Shown piece after piece: positions 1-8,706 of a stretch of DNA of 13,302 bases. Source of the DNA: Bondarzewia mesenterica (lineage: Eukaryota > Basidiomycota > Agaricomycetes > Russulales > Bondarzewiaceae); assembly GCA_004802705.1 (NCBI GenBank), contig SGPL01000745.1:1-13302 (forward strand). Direction: 5' to 3'. The position numbers were made by a program, and so were the translations under genes. Every line of letters begins with the position of its first letter. The first letter of the stretch is position 1. Below the pieces are notes generated by a model. It had not been told where the DNA came from. It searched no databases and was given only the letters and a program-made list of their open reading frames with translations.

Positions 1-2
1 AG

Positions 3-314
3 ATAAAGGAGGACGAGGACGAAGACGAGGACGAGCGTGAGGAGAGCTTGAAAGTCGGGCGTCGGGAAATTTCGCTCATTGAAATGGCTCGTCCAGCAAA
101 GCGAAAGGCATTTACAAGAGCCATGCAGAACTCGGGCAGGGAAGTTCGGCTGGGACTTGAAGACAGAGAAGAATGGGTGACTGATTTGAACGTGTACGAG
201 GCTGATCCGGAGGACTACGAGGATGAGGAGTGGGAGATGTTATTGGAAGTGGAAACGCCAAAGGTGGCCAGGCGGAAGGCGTATTCAGACGTCGTCCGGG
301 GAAACGACGGGTAG
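3..314 (+). CDS. Acidic hypothetical protein, copy 1 (5'-truncated by window edge)
   Basis: The frame is open from the window edge to a TAG at 312-314. It begins with an Asp/Glu run and carries the blocks MARPAKRK, YEADPEDYE and RKAYSDVVRG. No ATG suits the visible 5' end, so the start lies outside the window. The second copy ending at 1546 has the same C-terminal 87-residue length with about three quarters identical residues, mostly conservative differences near the end and a more variable block after MARPAKRK. I recognise no known domain. The strong acidity, with a basic patch at PAKRK, would fit a nuclear or nucleic-acid-associated protein, but that is speculation. The conserved frame between two diverged copies is the best argument that it is coding. 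Confidence 0.5.
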   Translation: MKEDEDEDEDEREESLKVGRREISLIEMARPAKRKAFTRAMQNSGREVRLGLEDREEWVTDLNVYEADPEDYEDEEWEMLLEVETPKVARRKAYSDVVRGNDG

Positions 315-862
315 GGTACTTATGACAGTATGACAGTGGTGCATCAGACAGTGTCCAATCTGTGGTGAAATGATGAATTTCGTCCAGCCTGAGGCATGAG
401 GCCTCGCCACGAAAGGGCTTTGTGAACCATCAGCTCCCCATGGAAGCAAAGAAAGTCTTTTGAGGCAATTCAGGCAAGAACATAGCCTGGAAGTAGCTGG
501 GCCAATAGATTATTCACTCGTGGACAATGTTGACCAATACTGCAAAAAAAAAAACGTTCAGAATCGCAAGACTCTGGCCCTGGTGGAGTCATCAGCCATA
601 TGACAGGGCAAGCGCACTGGAAGGTATCTGAAGTGTTAGACAGGCGTGAGTGTATGAGTCAAGAAGCGGCACCGCATCGGAATGCGGTATGCATTCCCAG
701 TCAGATTGACTCACCCAATCGCGAATACAAATGAGAACACTCCGGCCGGTGAGGTGATCCTAGCGTTCCTCCACTGAACAATACCAGATACCCCTCTTAT
801 CCATCCTATCCGATGAAGATTCAACCTCCCCCAGGCAGAGAAACGTTAGTCCGTCAACGCAC
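315..862. other. Intergenic between the two acidic-protein genes
   Basis: The first about 225 bases match the 3' flank of copy 2. The rest includes an 11-A tract near 542-554 and ordinary mixed sequence. No open frame with coding character was found. Confidence 0.5.
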
Positions 863-1546
863 ATGCAAAAAGACCAAGGTACGTGAACGTGCCCATGTCC
901 AAAAAAGAATTCCCGTACCCACCCGCCGTAAGGGGAGAAGAAAAGGTTGACGCACTTGAAACAGGGCCCAAAATTCCTCAAGAATCGACGGCAACGGAAG
1001 ATAGAGCAACCACCGCCATGGTGGTTCCGCAGGGATCCCGAGCCAGAGCCAAAGTCGCAGGAATCGGAGGACGAGTGGGATTTGAAAGGCATGAGGAAGC
1101 GCAAGGAAATCGCACGGCGCAGGACGTACATCGGCAGGGCTACATCAGTGGGGTGGCGGGGTGGGCAGTTTGTCTGCGGCATCCAAATGGACAACGATGA
1201 CGATGACGACTACTTGTCCAGCGACCATGAGGACCAGGAGCCGGAGATAGTCGAGGACCAGGACGAGCGTGAGAAAAGCTTCAAAGTTGGGTTTCGGGAA
1301 GTATCGCTCGCAGACATGGCCCGTCCAGCAAAGCGAAAGGTACGGGCAAGGGGCGGGCAGAACTCGGACAGCGATATGTGGCTAGAGCTTGAAGATGGCG
1401 AAGAGTGGGTGAAGGATTTGAACGCATACGAGGCTGATCCAGAGGATTACGAGGAAGAGGAGTGGGACATGCTATTGGAAGTGGAAACGTCAAAGGTGGC
1501 CGGGCGGAAGGCGTATTCAGACGTCGTCCGGGGAGACGATGGGTAG
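863..1546 (+). CDS. Acidic hypothetical protein, copy 2 (proposed two-exon model)
   Basis: This is the paralogue of the truncated gene at the left edge. The long open frame has a stop just upstream (929-931) and no early ATG, so I propose a first exon 863-878 (MQKDQ), a 54-nt GTACGT...AG intron 879-932, and a second exon 933-1546. This joins in frame. The fallback start is ATG 1091. Seen in order: a basic, proline-rich N-terminal part (KNRRQRK, WWFRRDPEPEP), a basic stretch (MRKRKEIARRR), an Asp/Glu run (DNDDDDDY onward), then the conserved C-terminal module MARPAKRK, EEWVKDLN, YEADPEDYEEEEW, RKAYSDVVRG. No family is recognised. The intron lacks a clear branch point, so the 5' end is less certain than the C-terminal half. 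Confidence 0.5.
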
Positions 1547-2396
1547 GGTACTTATGATAGTACGACTGCGGTGTCAAACAGCGTCCAATCTCGTGAAAAG
1601 ATGAATTTCATTCAACCTGAGACCTACTACGAAAGGTCTTTTTGAATCATTAGGTACTCACGGAAGCAAAGAATGTTTATGAAAAAACGCAGGCGAGATG
1701 ATATGGAACTGGGAATTAGCTGGCTTTGGAGGTTGTTCGCTGGTAGACATGACCCATCTACCAAGACAAAACACAGGCGCAAGGGACGCAATTAGGGCGC
1801 AAGATAGAACAGAGTCAATTCTCGAACACGCACCTCCCGGTCTTCCCTTCCATCAAATCCCATTCTAAGACTGATCAATTGATCCCTGGGCGTCTTTTTG
1901 TTGATGCAATCATGGGAACAACTGTCCGAAGAAAGCACGAACAACACTGCAATATTGGTGAATGAATGGCCCCTTGGACATATACAGAAATCAAGCACCC
2001 ACAAGTTCAAGGACAATAGGGTCCCCCTATTTTCATGGAACGCACGGGCGCCGACGGCGGACGGGTATAAGTAGACGAGGGAGAGATAGTGCATCCTGAA
2101 CAACATCAGGCGCTATTGTGTACAGTACGTCCACATCCCATCTTATGCCTCCGTCAGAACTCAACCAACTCGGACGCTCAGAGTACACCGGAGATCATCG
2201 ACGAGTGGTCAGTAATATAGGCATCCTTTGAGAAGAATCTAGTACGTGATCTCATCACTTCAGTATCAGCGGCATCTCATGCACCACGTCCATGACGGCG
2301 TACAGAATACTCACTGTTATTGCGATTACTGCCGTCATCTGAGTGAGTATTCATTACCTCCTCTTCGATCACTATGGTCATGTGCATCCAGCAGCC
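1547..2396. other. Intergenic and probable 5' region of the 2397 gene
   Basis: It starts with the duplicated 3' flank (to about 1765), followed by unremarkable sequence. The distal part probably holds the promoter and 5' leader of the gene starting at 2397. A GTGAGT at 2343 followed by AG at 2391 or 2394 would make a 49-52 nt leader intron. Open frames here on either strand lack protein-like composition. Confidence 0.4.
2066..2073 (+). promoter_or_regulatory. Candidate TATA box (TATAAGTA)
   Basis: TATAAGTA lies about 330 bp upstream of the ATG at 2397. If transcription starts about 30-40 bp downstream there would be a leader of nearly 300 nt, possibly with the short intron described for this stretch. 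This is motif evidence only. Confidence 0.3.
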
Positions 2397-2867
2397 ATGG
2401 CCAACATCAATGTCCTCTCTGCTTACCCTGATAACAACGATACGAAAGAGGTCTTTCTTCAGGCCTCCGGGAAGAACTACTCCGGAACGGGACAACGCCA
2501 CGTCCTTCTCTGCTGGGAGAACCTCCACGATCAGAGGAACTTCGTCATGCAAGTTATCCAGTTGATCGGAATTCCTGGGGCATACCAGTGGGAAAATGTC
2601 GCGAAGTTTCGCAATAAACGCACATTTCTCTCCGGGAACGACGTCTACCCTATGGGGTCTTTCACTCGTGACCAGCGAGATCGTATCATCGAACTCGCAG
2701 GTATGGTCGAATTCGAAAGTACCTCGACCGTGAACACCTGCCGTGTGTGGATGCGTGACTTACTCGAGGCGATGATGAATGATGCTACTGTCTCGCTCTC
2801 GCAGATCAAGTTCAACGAGATCGACAAGGGTGTGCCGCTTCTCAAGCGTCAGCCTGAGGTCGCCTAG
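2397..2867 (+). CDS. Conserved agaricomycete protein of unknown function, 156 aa
   Basis: This single-exon frame starts at ATG 2397 in a good context (CAGCCATGG) and ends with TAG 2865-2867. It encodes 156 residues. The C-terminal part contains DVYPMGSFTRDQRDRIIEL, then NTCRVWMRDLLEAM and GVPLLKRQPEV. From memory these resemble a family of small, uncharacterised proteins abundant in agaricomycetes, with the pattern DVY-x-G-x-F-x-x-x-QRD ... NxCRVWMRDLLEAM ... GVPL. The N-terminal half (residues 1-70) is more variable, with a WENLHDQRNFVMQVIQ helix-like segment. No signal peptide, membrane segment or catalytic motif is visible. The track-length frame starting upstream at GTG 2343 is rejected in favour of the ATG. 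A spliced N-terminal extension from ATG 2280 is formally possible but unsupported. Confidence 0.75.
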   Translation: MANINVLSAYPDNNDTKEVFLQASGKNYSGTGQRHVLLCWENLHDQRNFVMQVIQLIGIPGAYQWENVAKFRNKRTFLSGNDVYPMGSFTRDQRDRIIELAGMVEFESTSTVNTCRVWMRDLLEAMMNDATVSLSQIKFNEIDKGVPLLKRQPEVA

Positions 2868-3156
2868 GCTTCAATGAGTTGTAGAGACCTGTATCAAATG
2901 TATTAAGCAATCATGTAACACTGGATTGACAATATCGTGTTTTAAACAATCACCATTCTCTCTATAACCACTACAGTTTTGTTAGTACCGGTGAAATCTT
3001 ACACACTAGTGGTATCTTTTCAGTGCATTCTGATACGACTCACCTTTTCACCAGCAAAAGCGCGGAAATCATCCGTTGCAAGGGGGTCGCGGCTTTCTCC
3101 GGCCAGTGCGGTTGACAGCGAGTCCGTGGTCTATTTTCGCGCGGGGTATCTCCTTT

Positions 3157-3203
3157 GCAGACCTCACACAAAAGACAATCGTTCTGTGCATTATGAGGTC
3201 TGC
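3157..3203. repeat. Inverted repeat with 10-bp perfect arms
   Basis: GCAGACCTCA at 3157-3166 is the exact reverse complement of TGAGGTCTGC at 3194-3203. Inside the loop, CACA and TGTG can extend the stem after a bulge. It may be chance or part of an old element. Confidence 0.5.
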
Positions 3204-3729
3204 CTATATCCGAAGGAAAACAACCTTTTGAGTCACCCAAATGCCGTTGCTGCCAACTAGTGCCGCTCACATGAGAAAAGGCACAATTAATATGCAAATA
3301 AGTACGAAAAATTAATTTGTACTTTTCCTGATGGAGCACCCACCCGAAGATCAGATGCAACCAACTGCGCCACCTTTGAGCCCAGGCTCCTTCCCATCCG
3401 TCCTGGAGAGGGGGCGGAGTGCTAGGGCAGGGCGAGCGAGGAAATGAGTAGAAACAAAGTAGAAATGAGTACGATACTGTATGACCGAATGTATATGACT
3501 AAGACAATTTCCTTTTATATTCCTGCACCCAACTTCCTAATTCGACCCACCAACCTCCACAAGAGGCATTATTTAAAATAAGACACCCTGAAGAGCTTCT
3601 GAATTCAATCTGGGCCTTAAATTTTTAGAAGTTCTGTTGTTTTGTCTGAAATTTGGTAGAAATCTAAAAAATCAGCAAGTCTAAAATTAAATATGGCAGG
3701 TTGGTCACATGTGCAACCAAATTGAGCCC

Positions 3730-3821
3730 GAAACCTTTACTTTCAGCTGAGCTGAAGGTACTGAAAATTTCCTTCTAAGGAAATTTTTTGCTAGTTCAGC
3801 TTATCTGAAATGATAGGTTTC
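3730..3821. repeat. 92-bp imperfect palindrome / long hairpin
   Basis: The symmetry centre is at 3775/3776. The inner 11 bp (AAAATTTCCTT, 3764-3774) pairs perfectly with AAGGAAATTTT (3777-3787) across a 2-nt loop. Further out, 3750-3756 pairs with 3795-3801, 3741-3746 with 3805-3810, and 3730-3736 with 3815-3821, without any indel. By hand count 34 of 45 positions per arm are Watson-Crick pairs. Such a structure could be the core of a miniature inverted-repeat element or a hairpin RNA precursor. No target-site duplication was identified. Confidence 0.8.
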
Positions 3822-4035
3822 TTCTTAGGATCAGTAAAATTTCTCCTGATGCATAATGTATAAATTTCGAAAGGCTGACATTTAAAATTTCAGTAGTATT
3901 TTGGGGAAGTCTGAATATTTGCCAAAATTTTGAGGTTAAGATTGCTTTCAGAAAGGAATTGGCCAATTTGATATGGGTTAATGCCTGTTGTGACTCAGCG
4001 TCGAACCGGAGTCCACGCTCAATTCGGACATCTCA

Positions 4036-4066
4036 GCGCCGCTTCAGCTTGAAGCTGATTCGGCGC
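4036..4066. repeat. 31-bp GC-rich palindrome
   Basis: GCGCCGCTTCAGCTT (4036-4050) and AAGCTGATTCGGCGC (4052-4066) flank a single G. Thirteen of 15 positions pair. It lies about 530 bp upstream of the P450 start. It could be a cruciform, a binding site for a dimeric regulator, or an element end. Confidence 0.7.
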
Positions 4067-4267
4067 GGAGTTTCATGCATTTGCGATCACGCTCATAAAT
4101 AGCATTGGCTTCGTTCCAATCCAAGCTCTGGCCGTGTAGGTGAACACCCCAAATAAACTCTGGCTCTAGATCTGCTCCACCGGCATACGTACTTTTTGGT
4201 GGTGTTGGGAGTCCCTAGGGTCCCTCCAGTATCTGCTTCTATCTAGGAGCGGCCTTTGAATTCGATC

Positions 4268-4290
4268 ATTGATATTGATATTGATATTGA
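4268..4290. repeat. Short ATTGAT hexanucleotide microsatellite
   Basis: Nearly four tandem ATTGAT units, followed by degenerate TTGAA-type repeats to about 4320. It lies in the P450 upstream region. Confidence 0.7.
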
Positions 4291-4593
4291 ACTTGTATTG
4301 AATGTTGAACGTTTGAATGTCGACCCTCAAGCGCTCAAGCATCATATGTGCATCATGGCCGAAGTGAGGCTGGAAGCGTGAAAGGTATTTGTATTGGCTG
4401 ACTGCGCTACAGTTAATTCAGGTATCACTTCGCCGCAATCAGACGTATGTAAGTTGCTAGAAGGCCGTACGTGTGGGTGCCGGATCACGGCGTCAGAGGT
4501 TGCAAGATGGACATTTAAGATTCTCACTGCCACGGCCATCCACTGAGCATCTAGTAGTGCTCTCCCTCCCTAACAACCTCCGCACACTTGACC

Positions 4594-6897
4594 ATGTCTG
4601 CTCTCCCATTCCTTATCGTGGCTGCCATCGCCGTCCATGGCTTCTTTAATCGTTTCGAGCCACGCGGTGCAACCACTATTCTCTTTCTCGTTTTTGCCAC
4701 GCCTGCTGTACTGTCGTTTTTGCTCTATCTCTCCTCCCTCAGCGCCTTTTCACTTTCAAACTTCCTGATTTCTTATGCCGTTTTTTGGTTTTTCTTGCTC
4801 TTTTCGCTCGCTTTCTACCGTCTCTCCCCGTTTCATCCTCTGGCCAAATACCCGGGGCCAGTGTTATTCAAACTTACCCGATTCGCTGCATGGTACCTTG
4901 TCCGAACTGGCAGCCAGCACCGCTACTACCAGGCCCTTCATAATCGATACGGTCTCTACATCCGCACAGGTATGTATTGATATTTGTTCTTTTTTGTTGT
5001 GGTATTATTGAAGCAGGACGTAGGTCCGAACCATTTACATATCTCGGATGCTGCCGCAATCTCTGCTGTACTTGGTTCTCGAGAGTTCACGAAAGGAGGC
5101 CGTGAGCTTCTGTTTTCCACCCAGGCCAAATCGAGTGTTGCTCATATCCATTTTCTTCATATGGACAGGGTACAACGCAATCAGGCGGCCTGGATCACAG
5201 GGCAGTCTTCTGTCTCTGACTGATCCACACGAACACACTCAGAGGCGCCGCATATGGGATCGTGCTCTCAACGCAGCTGCTCTCAAGGGATATCAAGATG
5301 CACTGACCAATCGTGTTTCCCAGTTTGTATCTTCTCTCGAGCAACGCGCTGACGAAGGGTCTTTGGATCTGTCCCAATGGCTCAGCTTGTTTTCGTACGT
5401 TTGCTATCATCTTCCATGCATATCCGGCGTACTGAGGCCAATGATTATCCAAGGTTTGATTTCATGGGTGACTTGGCGTGCGTCAATTCCTCAGTTTTTC
5501 GTTCACGCCTTGGCCGTCCCGTTCAAAAGATTTTGACTAGGTACGGAGGTGTCTTCAACCTCATGGAGCAAGGCGGTGATGAAAAGGACTTCATCTCGAT
5601 TGTCTCCGCCGGTGTCCAGTAAGTCTCCATCTGCTGGCGCAACGTGGTGTTGTCAATTAATATGTACTAGGCAACAAGAGCTTGCAGGGGCGATTCCGTG
5701 GATCAGACCGTTTTACGATCTGTTCCCAAACTCAGCCAATGACCTCCGTTTTATCCAATTTGCTAAAGAAACGGTGTTAAAGCGACAAGCCAAGGGTACT
5801 GCTGTCAGAGATCTTTTCTCTTACCTCGTGAGTTATTTGGGAACTTGCAATGCCTCAGCGGACTTATGATATCCAGTTGGACGAAGATGGCGCTGGGAGG
5901 GTTCATCTCTTGTTCCCTACGCTCGTACAGGAAGCGAGCTTTGCTCTGGTCGCCGGTAATGTTGCTGATTTTTACTAAAATCGACCGTTTATCCAATTTC
6001 GTATTTTTACAGGCTCTGACACTTCCGGTACCACGCTGGCCAACCTGTTCTACTACCTTCTTTCGGATCCGCCCACTTACCGTCGGTTGCAAGCTGAGAT
6101 TGACGAAGCGGCCTCGGACACTTCCCTTGATGTCGTTGTGCTTGCGAATCTTCCTTATCTCAATGCCGTGATGTGAGTTCCCAGCCATTTCAATTCCTTG
6201 TGTAAATTAAATTTCTTTTTCACATGAAAGTACCGAAACCCTGAGATTGCAGCCTGTGGTGCCAAACGGTGTGCAGCGAGTCCTTTCTCCACAAAGCGAA
6301 GGGATAATAATATCAGGCAAGTGAGTATGACATGCCGTCATTGCATGACTAGCCTCAAGATCATGCTTATGCATCTGGCCCACACAGATTCATCCCGCCA
6401 TCAACAACTGTGCAGGTCTCTACCTATATCAGTATGTCCCACGCTTCGTCTCAGCTAGACGTGCAACGATTGATGCCCGGACGAACAGTTCATCGTGACC
6501 CGGCCCACTTTTCGCCAGCTCCAGAATTATTCTCTCCCGAACGCTGGTTAATGCACGAGGCCGGTACGGGCCAGGGGACCCTCACAGAAGATCCTCAGTT
6601 CAGACTGAATCGTGCCGCCTACTTCCCCTGGAGCTACGGTTCGTTTATTGAAGACCTGAAATTCATTCGTACACCTTACGTTTCACTACAGGCTCGACCA
6701 GCTGCGCGGGGAAAAATCTGGCACTCATGGAGATGCGAGTTGTTACCGCGGCATTTGTGCGTCATTTCGACGCCAGGTTTGCGCCCGAATGGAATTGGAC
6801 ACCGAGCGATTGGGAGAAGAATTTACGTGATTCGTACGTGTTATTAAAGGGGCGGATGCCGGTCTTTTTGCATGTGCGCTCGAGCAGTGCTCCGTGA
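4594..6897 (+). CDS. Cytochrome P450 monooxygenase, 12 exons, 555 aa, apparently intact
   Basis: This is a membrane-anchored haem-thiolate monooxygenase that would use electrons from an ER reductase; the substrate is unknown. Exons: 4594-4969, 5024-5101, 5169-5394, 5454-5477, 5541-5618, 5671-5827, 5877-5955, 6013-6172, 6231-6320, 6388-6431, 6489-6638, 6692-6897. All introns are GT-AG, 49-67 nt, and the sum is 1668 nt. Seen: hydrophobic N-terminal segments (about 4-18, 28-52, 57-77), a proline hinge YPGP (86-89), helix-[14 protein letters not shown] (174-186), FDFMGDLA, the I-helix AGSDT (339-343), the ExxR motif ETLR (395-398), PERW (454-457), and the haem loop WSYGSTSCAG with Cys492. The usual Phe of the haem loop is Trp (W485). 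The start ATG has a good context (GACCATGTC). The length is normal for basidiomycete P450s. I do not assign a CYP family. The next gene downstream on the same strand is an alpha/beta hydrolase. Confidence 0.93.
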
Positions 6898-7290
6898 CCA
6901 TATTCCTGTCGAATTTCCGGTAGTATGGTACAGGTCCTGAAAAGAAGCATCTGTGACTGACGTTACATCACATCACACTTGATATCCGAGGTGCCCCGTC
7001 GTTTGAGGACCTGGATAAATTTGTTCGTGTCATTCTAAAACTTTCAAGTCCAAAAATTATAAAGAATTGAGCTATATCTTGCCAGAGATATCCGTATATG
7101 TGCAGAGCGCTTGAACTTCAATACATAGAAATCAATATCAATGATGGTGCCGAGATCTGCTTCCATGATTCTGTTCCTCACCTGAGTTGGCTACTTTTGA
7201 TCAACCTTCCTCTCGATAAAGCTCAAAGCCTGAGCTGCATTAGGTGCCGGTGAGCCTTCATTCCTCCCCCCTGCTCTCTGCCATTTAACA
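6898..7290. other. Intergenic spacer between P450 and hydrolase
   Basis: 393 bp between the P450 stop and the hydrolase ATG. It should contain the P450 3' end and the hydrolase promoter. Nothing specific stands out, apart from a weak TATA-like GATAAAG near 7215. Confidence 0.5.
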
Positions 7291-8706
7291 ATGCCGGTCT
7301 CTGCTCAAGTACTTCATCCCCTATTAGCCTCGTCAGTCACTCTTGAATACTGTCGGGTGCAGCCTCTTCGCTACATAGCAACCCGCTTTTCACAACCTTC
7401 TCACACTGTTCCTTGCTCGGATGCGACCCCCTTCTCAGTGCTGATTGCACCGGGAGTTGGATTTAGTATGTATCCTGAGTTTGCTCTATACTTTTGAGGT
7501 GCACTGTCGGACTTAATCGCCTTGTTTCTCGAAGCGTCGGACCTTTGGATTCCTGTCATAAAGCACCTTTATCGCCTGCAAGGGCAGCCAAACAGCCCCA
7601 TCCGTATTCTTTCGGTATGGGTCGTAGACCGCCCAAACCATGGTGATGCAGCTCTGTTGAATGAAGATGCTCTGAAAAGGCATCATTCAGAAGTCTGTGC
7701 GTAGCTATCGCTTAATCTCTGTCGACAGGGGTTTGACCTAATCGCTCTCATGCTCAGTCAATGTCGAGGATTACGGTGCCGCTATCACCTCTTTCATCGA
7801 CTCTGGAACGCTCTCCCAAGATGAAAGAGCAAGTCTCGTGGCCCTTGGTCACTCTGGAGGCACCGGTTCTATGTGAGCGCCAATTTTTCTCCGGGTTGAC
7901 CAGTTCATCACTCAAAAGCGCACAGCGTGATAGGTTTAACTGACAAGAAACCAATCCCCTATCAAGCTCTAGTCCTTGTTGAGCCTCCATTTCTGAACCC
8001 GGAAGCGTATCCTATTTTTCAGGAACTCGGTAAACGCGTCCGCGCGTTCAACTATAGCCGGCCCGCATCGTGGAACTCTCTTGATCTCGCCATGGAGTAC
8101 ATCATGAATTTTCCACCTTGGCGCAATTTTGACGCTGAGATTTTACACATCATGCGCGTGAGTGTCTATGGCATTTTTCGAAGGAATCGTTGAAGTCGAC
8201 AGTGAATAGGAAACTTTCTTTCACTACTTAACCGAGCAATCTGGATCAGTCGAGAACGGAGCAGTTACGATGAAAACGCCATTCCAGCAGCAGACGGCAT
8301 CGTTTATGGACATAGAGGGCGCATTTGCTGCATCAGAACGCCTCATTAGCATTCTTCATGGTGTGCCGACTCATGTCATCAATGGCGCTTATCGTGATTT
8401 ATGGTGCGCCGTATTCTATTCCAGATCTGCTGAGAAACTGAGCAGTATGCAATGACATGTAGGCCAGGGCCAATGTATGACATGATCGCGAAAAAACTTG
8501 AGGAGCACCGGTCAGCATTAGCTTCTGTGACTGTGATTGATGAAACTGGTCATTATGTGAGTACTGTGTCATATTTTCAGCACGATACCTTAGGCGGAAA
8601 TGAACACCCCCTTTCTCAGGCTCCCCACGAGAAGCCTGAAGAATTGGCGATTGCAGCGTTTCGTGCTATTGGGAGTACACCAAGCAATAGAAAATCCAAG
8701 TTATGA
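7291..8706 (+). CDS. Alpha/beta hydrolase (serine hydrolase), 7 exons, 352 aa, apparently intact
   Basis: This is an alpha/beta-hydrolase-fold enzyme, probably an esterase- or lipase-like serine hydrolase; the substrate is unknown. Exons: 7291-7465, 7535-7696, 7758-7872, 7926-8157, 8210-8403, 8463-8556, 8620-8706. Introns are GT-AG, 52-69 nt, and the sum is 1059 nt. Seen: an oxyanion-type loop APGVGF (53-58), VVDRPNHGDA, the nucleophile elbow GHSGG with Ser145, VLVEPPF, an acid candidate Asp291 in AYRDLW, and a catalytic His323 in DETGHY. So the whole triad is present. No signal peptide is evident, so it is probably intracellular. From memory the sequence closely follows a common agaricomycete hydrolase family. 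The last intron (8557-8619) is a multiple of three without stops, so retention would add 21 residues after the His. The ATG at 7291 is the first in frame. Confidence 0.92.

Larger units (their letters stand above)
1..1765 (+). repeat. Diverged tandem duplication, units about 1-540 and 1233-1765
   Basis: The two acidic-protein genes lie in direct orientation about 1.23 kb apart. Similarity covers the C-terminal coding part and continues beyond both stop codons, through shared words such as GGGTAGGGTACTTATGA, GTGTCCAATCT/GCGTCCAATCT, GATGAATTTC and GGAAGCAAAGAA. It fades near 540 and 1765. Similarity in non-coding flank shows segmental duplication rather than convergent low complexity. Many substitutions and small indels in the flank suggest it is not recent. 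Confidence 0.75.
2868..4593. other. Gene-poor spacer of about 1.7 kb
   Basis: No frame here looks like protein. The stretch 3480-3970 is AT-rich, with repeated words of the type CTGAAATTT, and contains the long hairpin listed separately. The stretch 3060-3420 is more GC-rich and holds a small hairpin (3157-3203) and a minus-strand A-box-like string. The last part, 3980-4590, contains the GC-rich palindrome, a microsatellite and the presumed promoter of the P450 gene. Confidence 0.5.

Noticed and set aside
760..1194. 144-codon minus-strand open frame
   Set aside because: It is the antisense shadow of the acidic-protein copy 2 region and has no protein-like pattern of its own.
1792..2106. 104-codon minus-strand open frame
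   Set aside because: Composition is not protein-like, no motif is visible, and it overlaps the presumed promoter of the 2397 gene.
2246..2431. N-terminal extension of the 2397 gene from ATG 2280
   Set aside because: It can be joined in frame by a GTGAGT...AG splice but encodes His/Cys-rich sequence without the look of a conserved start; the ATG at 2397 has better context.
3040..3360. 106-codon minus-strand and 93-codon plus-strand open frames
   Set aside because: They overlap each other, contain the inverted repeat, and show no family resemblance; probably chance frames.
3290..3380. tRNA or SINE-like gene on the minus strand
   Set aside because: TGGCGCAGTTGG (complement of 3361-3372) matches a Pol III A box, but there is no B box (GGTTCGANNCC), no closing acceptor stem and no plausible anticodon arm, so no tRNA is called.
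4268..4290. CRISPR-like or telomeric repeat
   Set aside because: The units are directly adjacent six-base repeats with no spacers, which is a simple microsatellite.
5102..5223. P450 reading frame ending in a stop at 5221-5223, suggesting a broken gene
   Set aside because: A GTGAGC donor at 5102 and AG at 5168 remove the stop and restore the conserved helix-C frame exactly, so the gene is intact.
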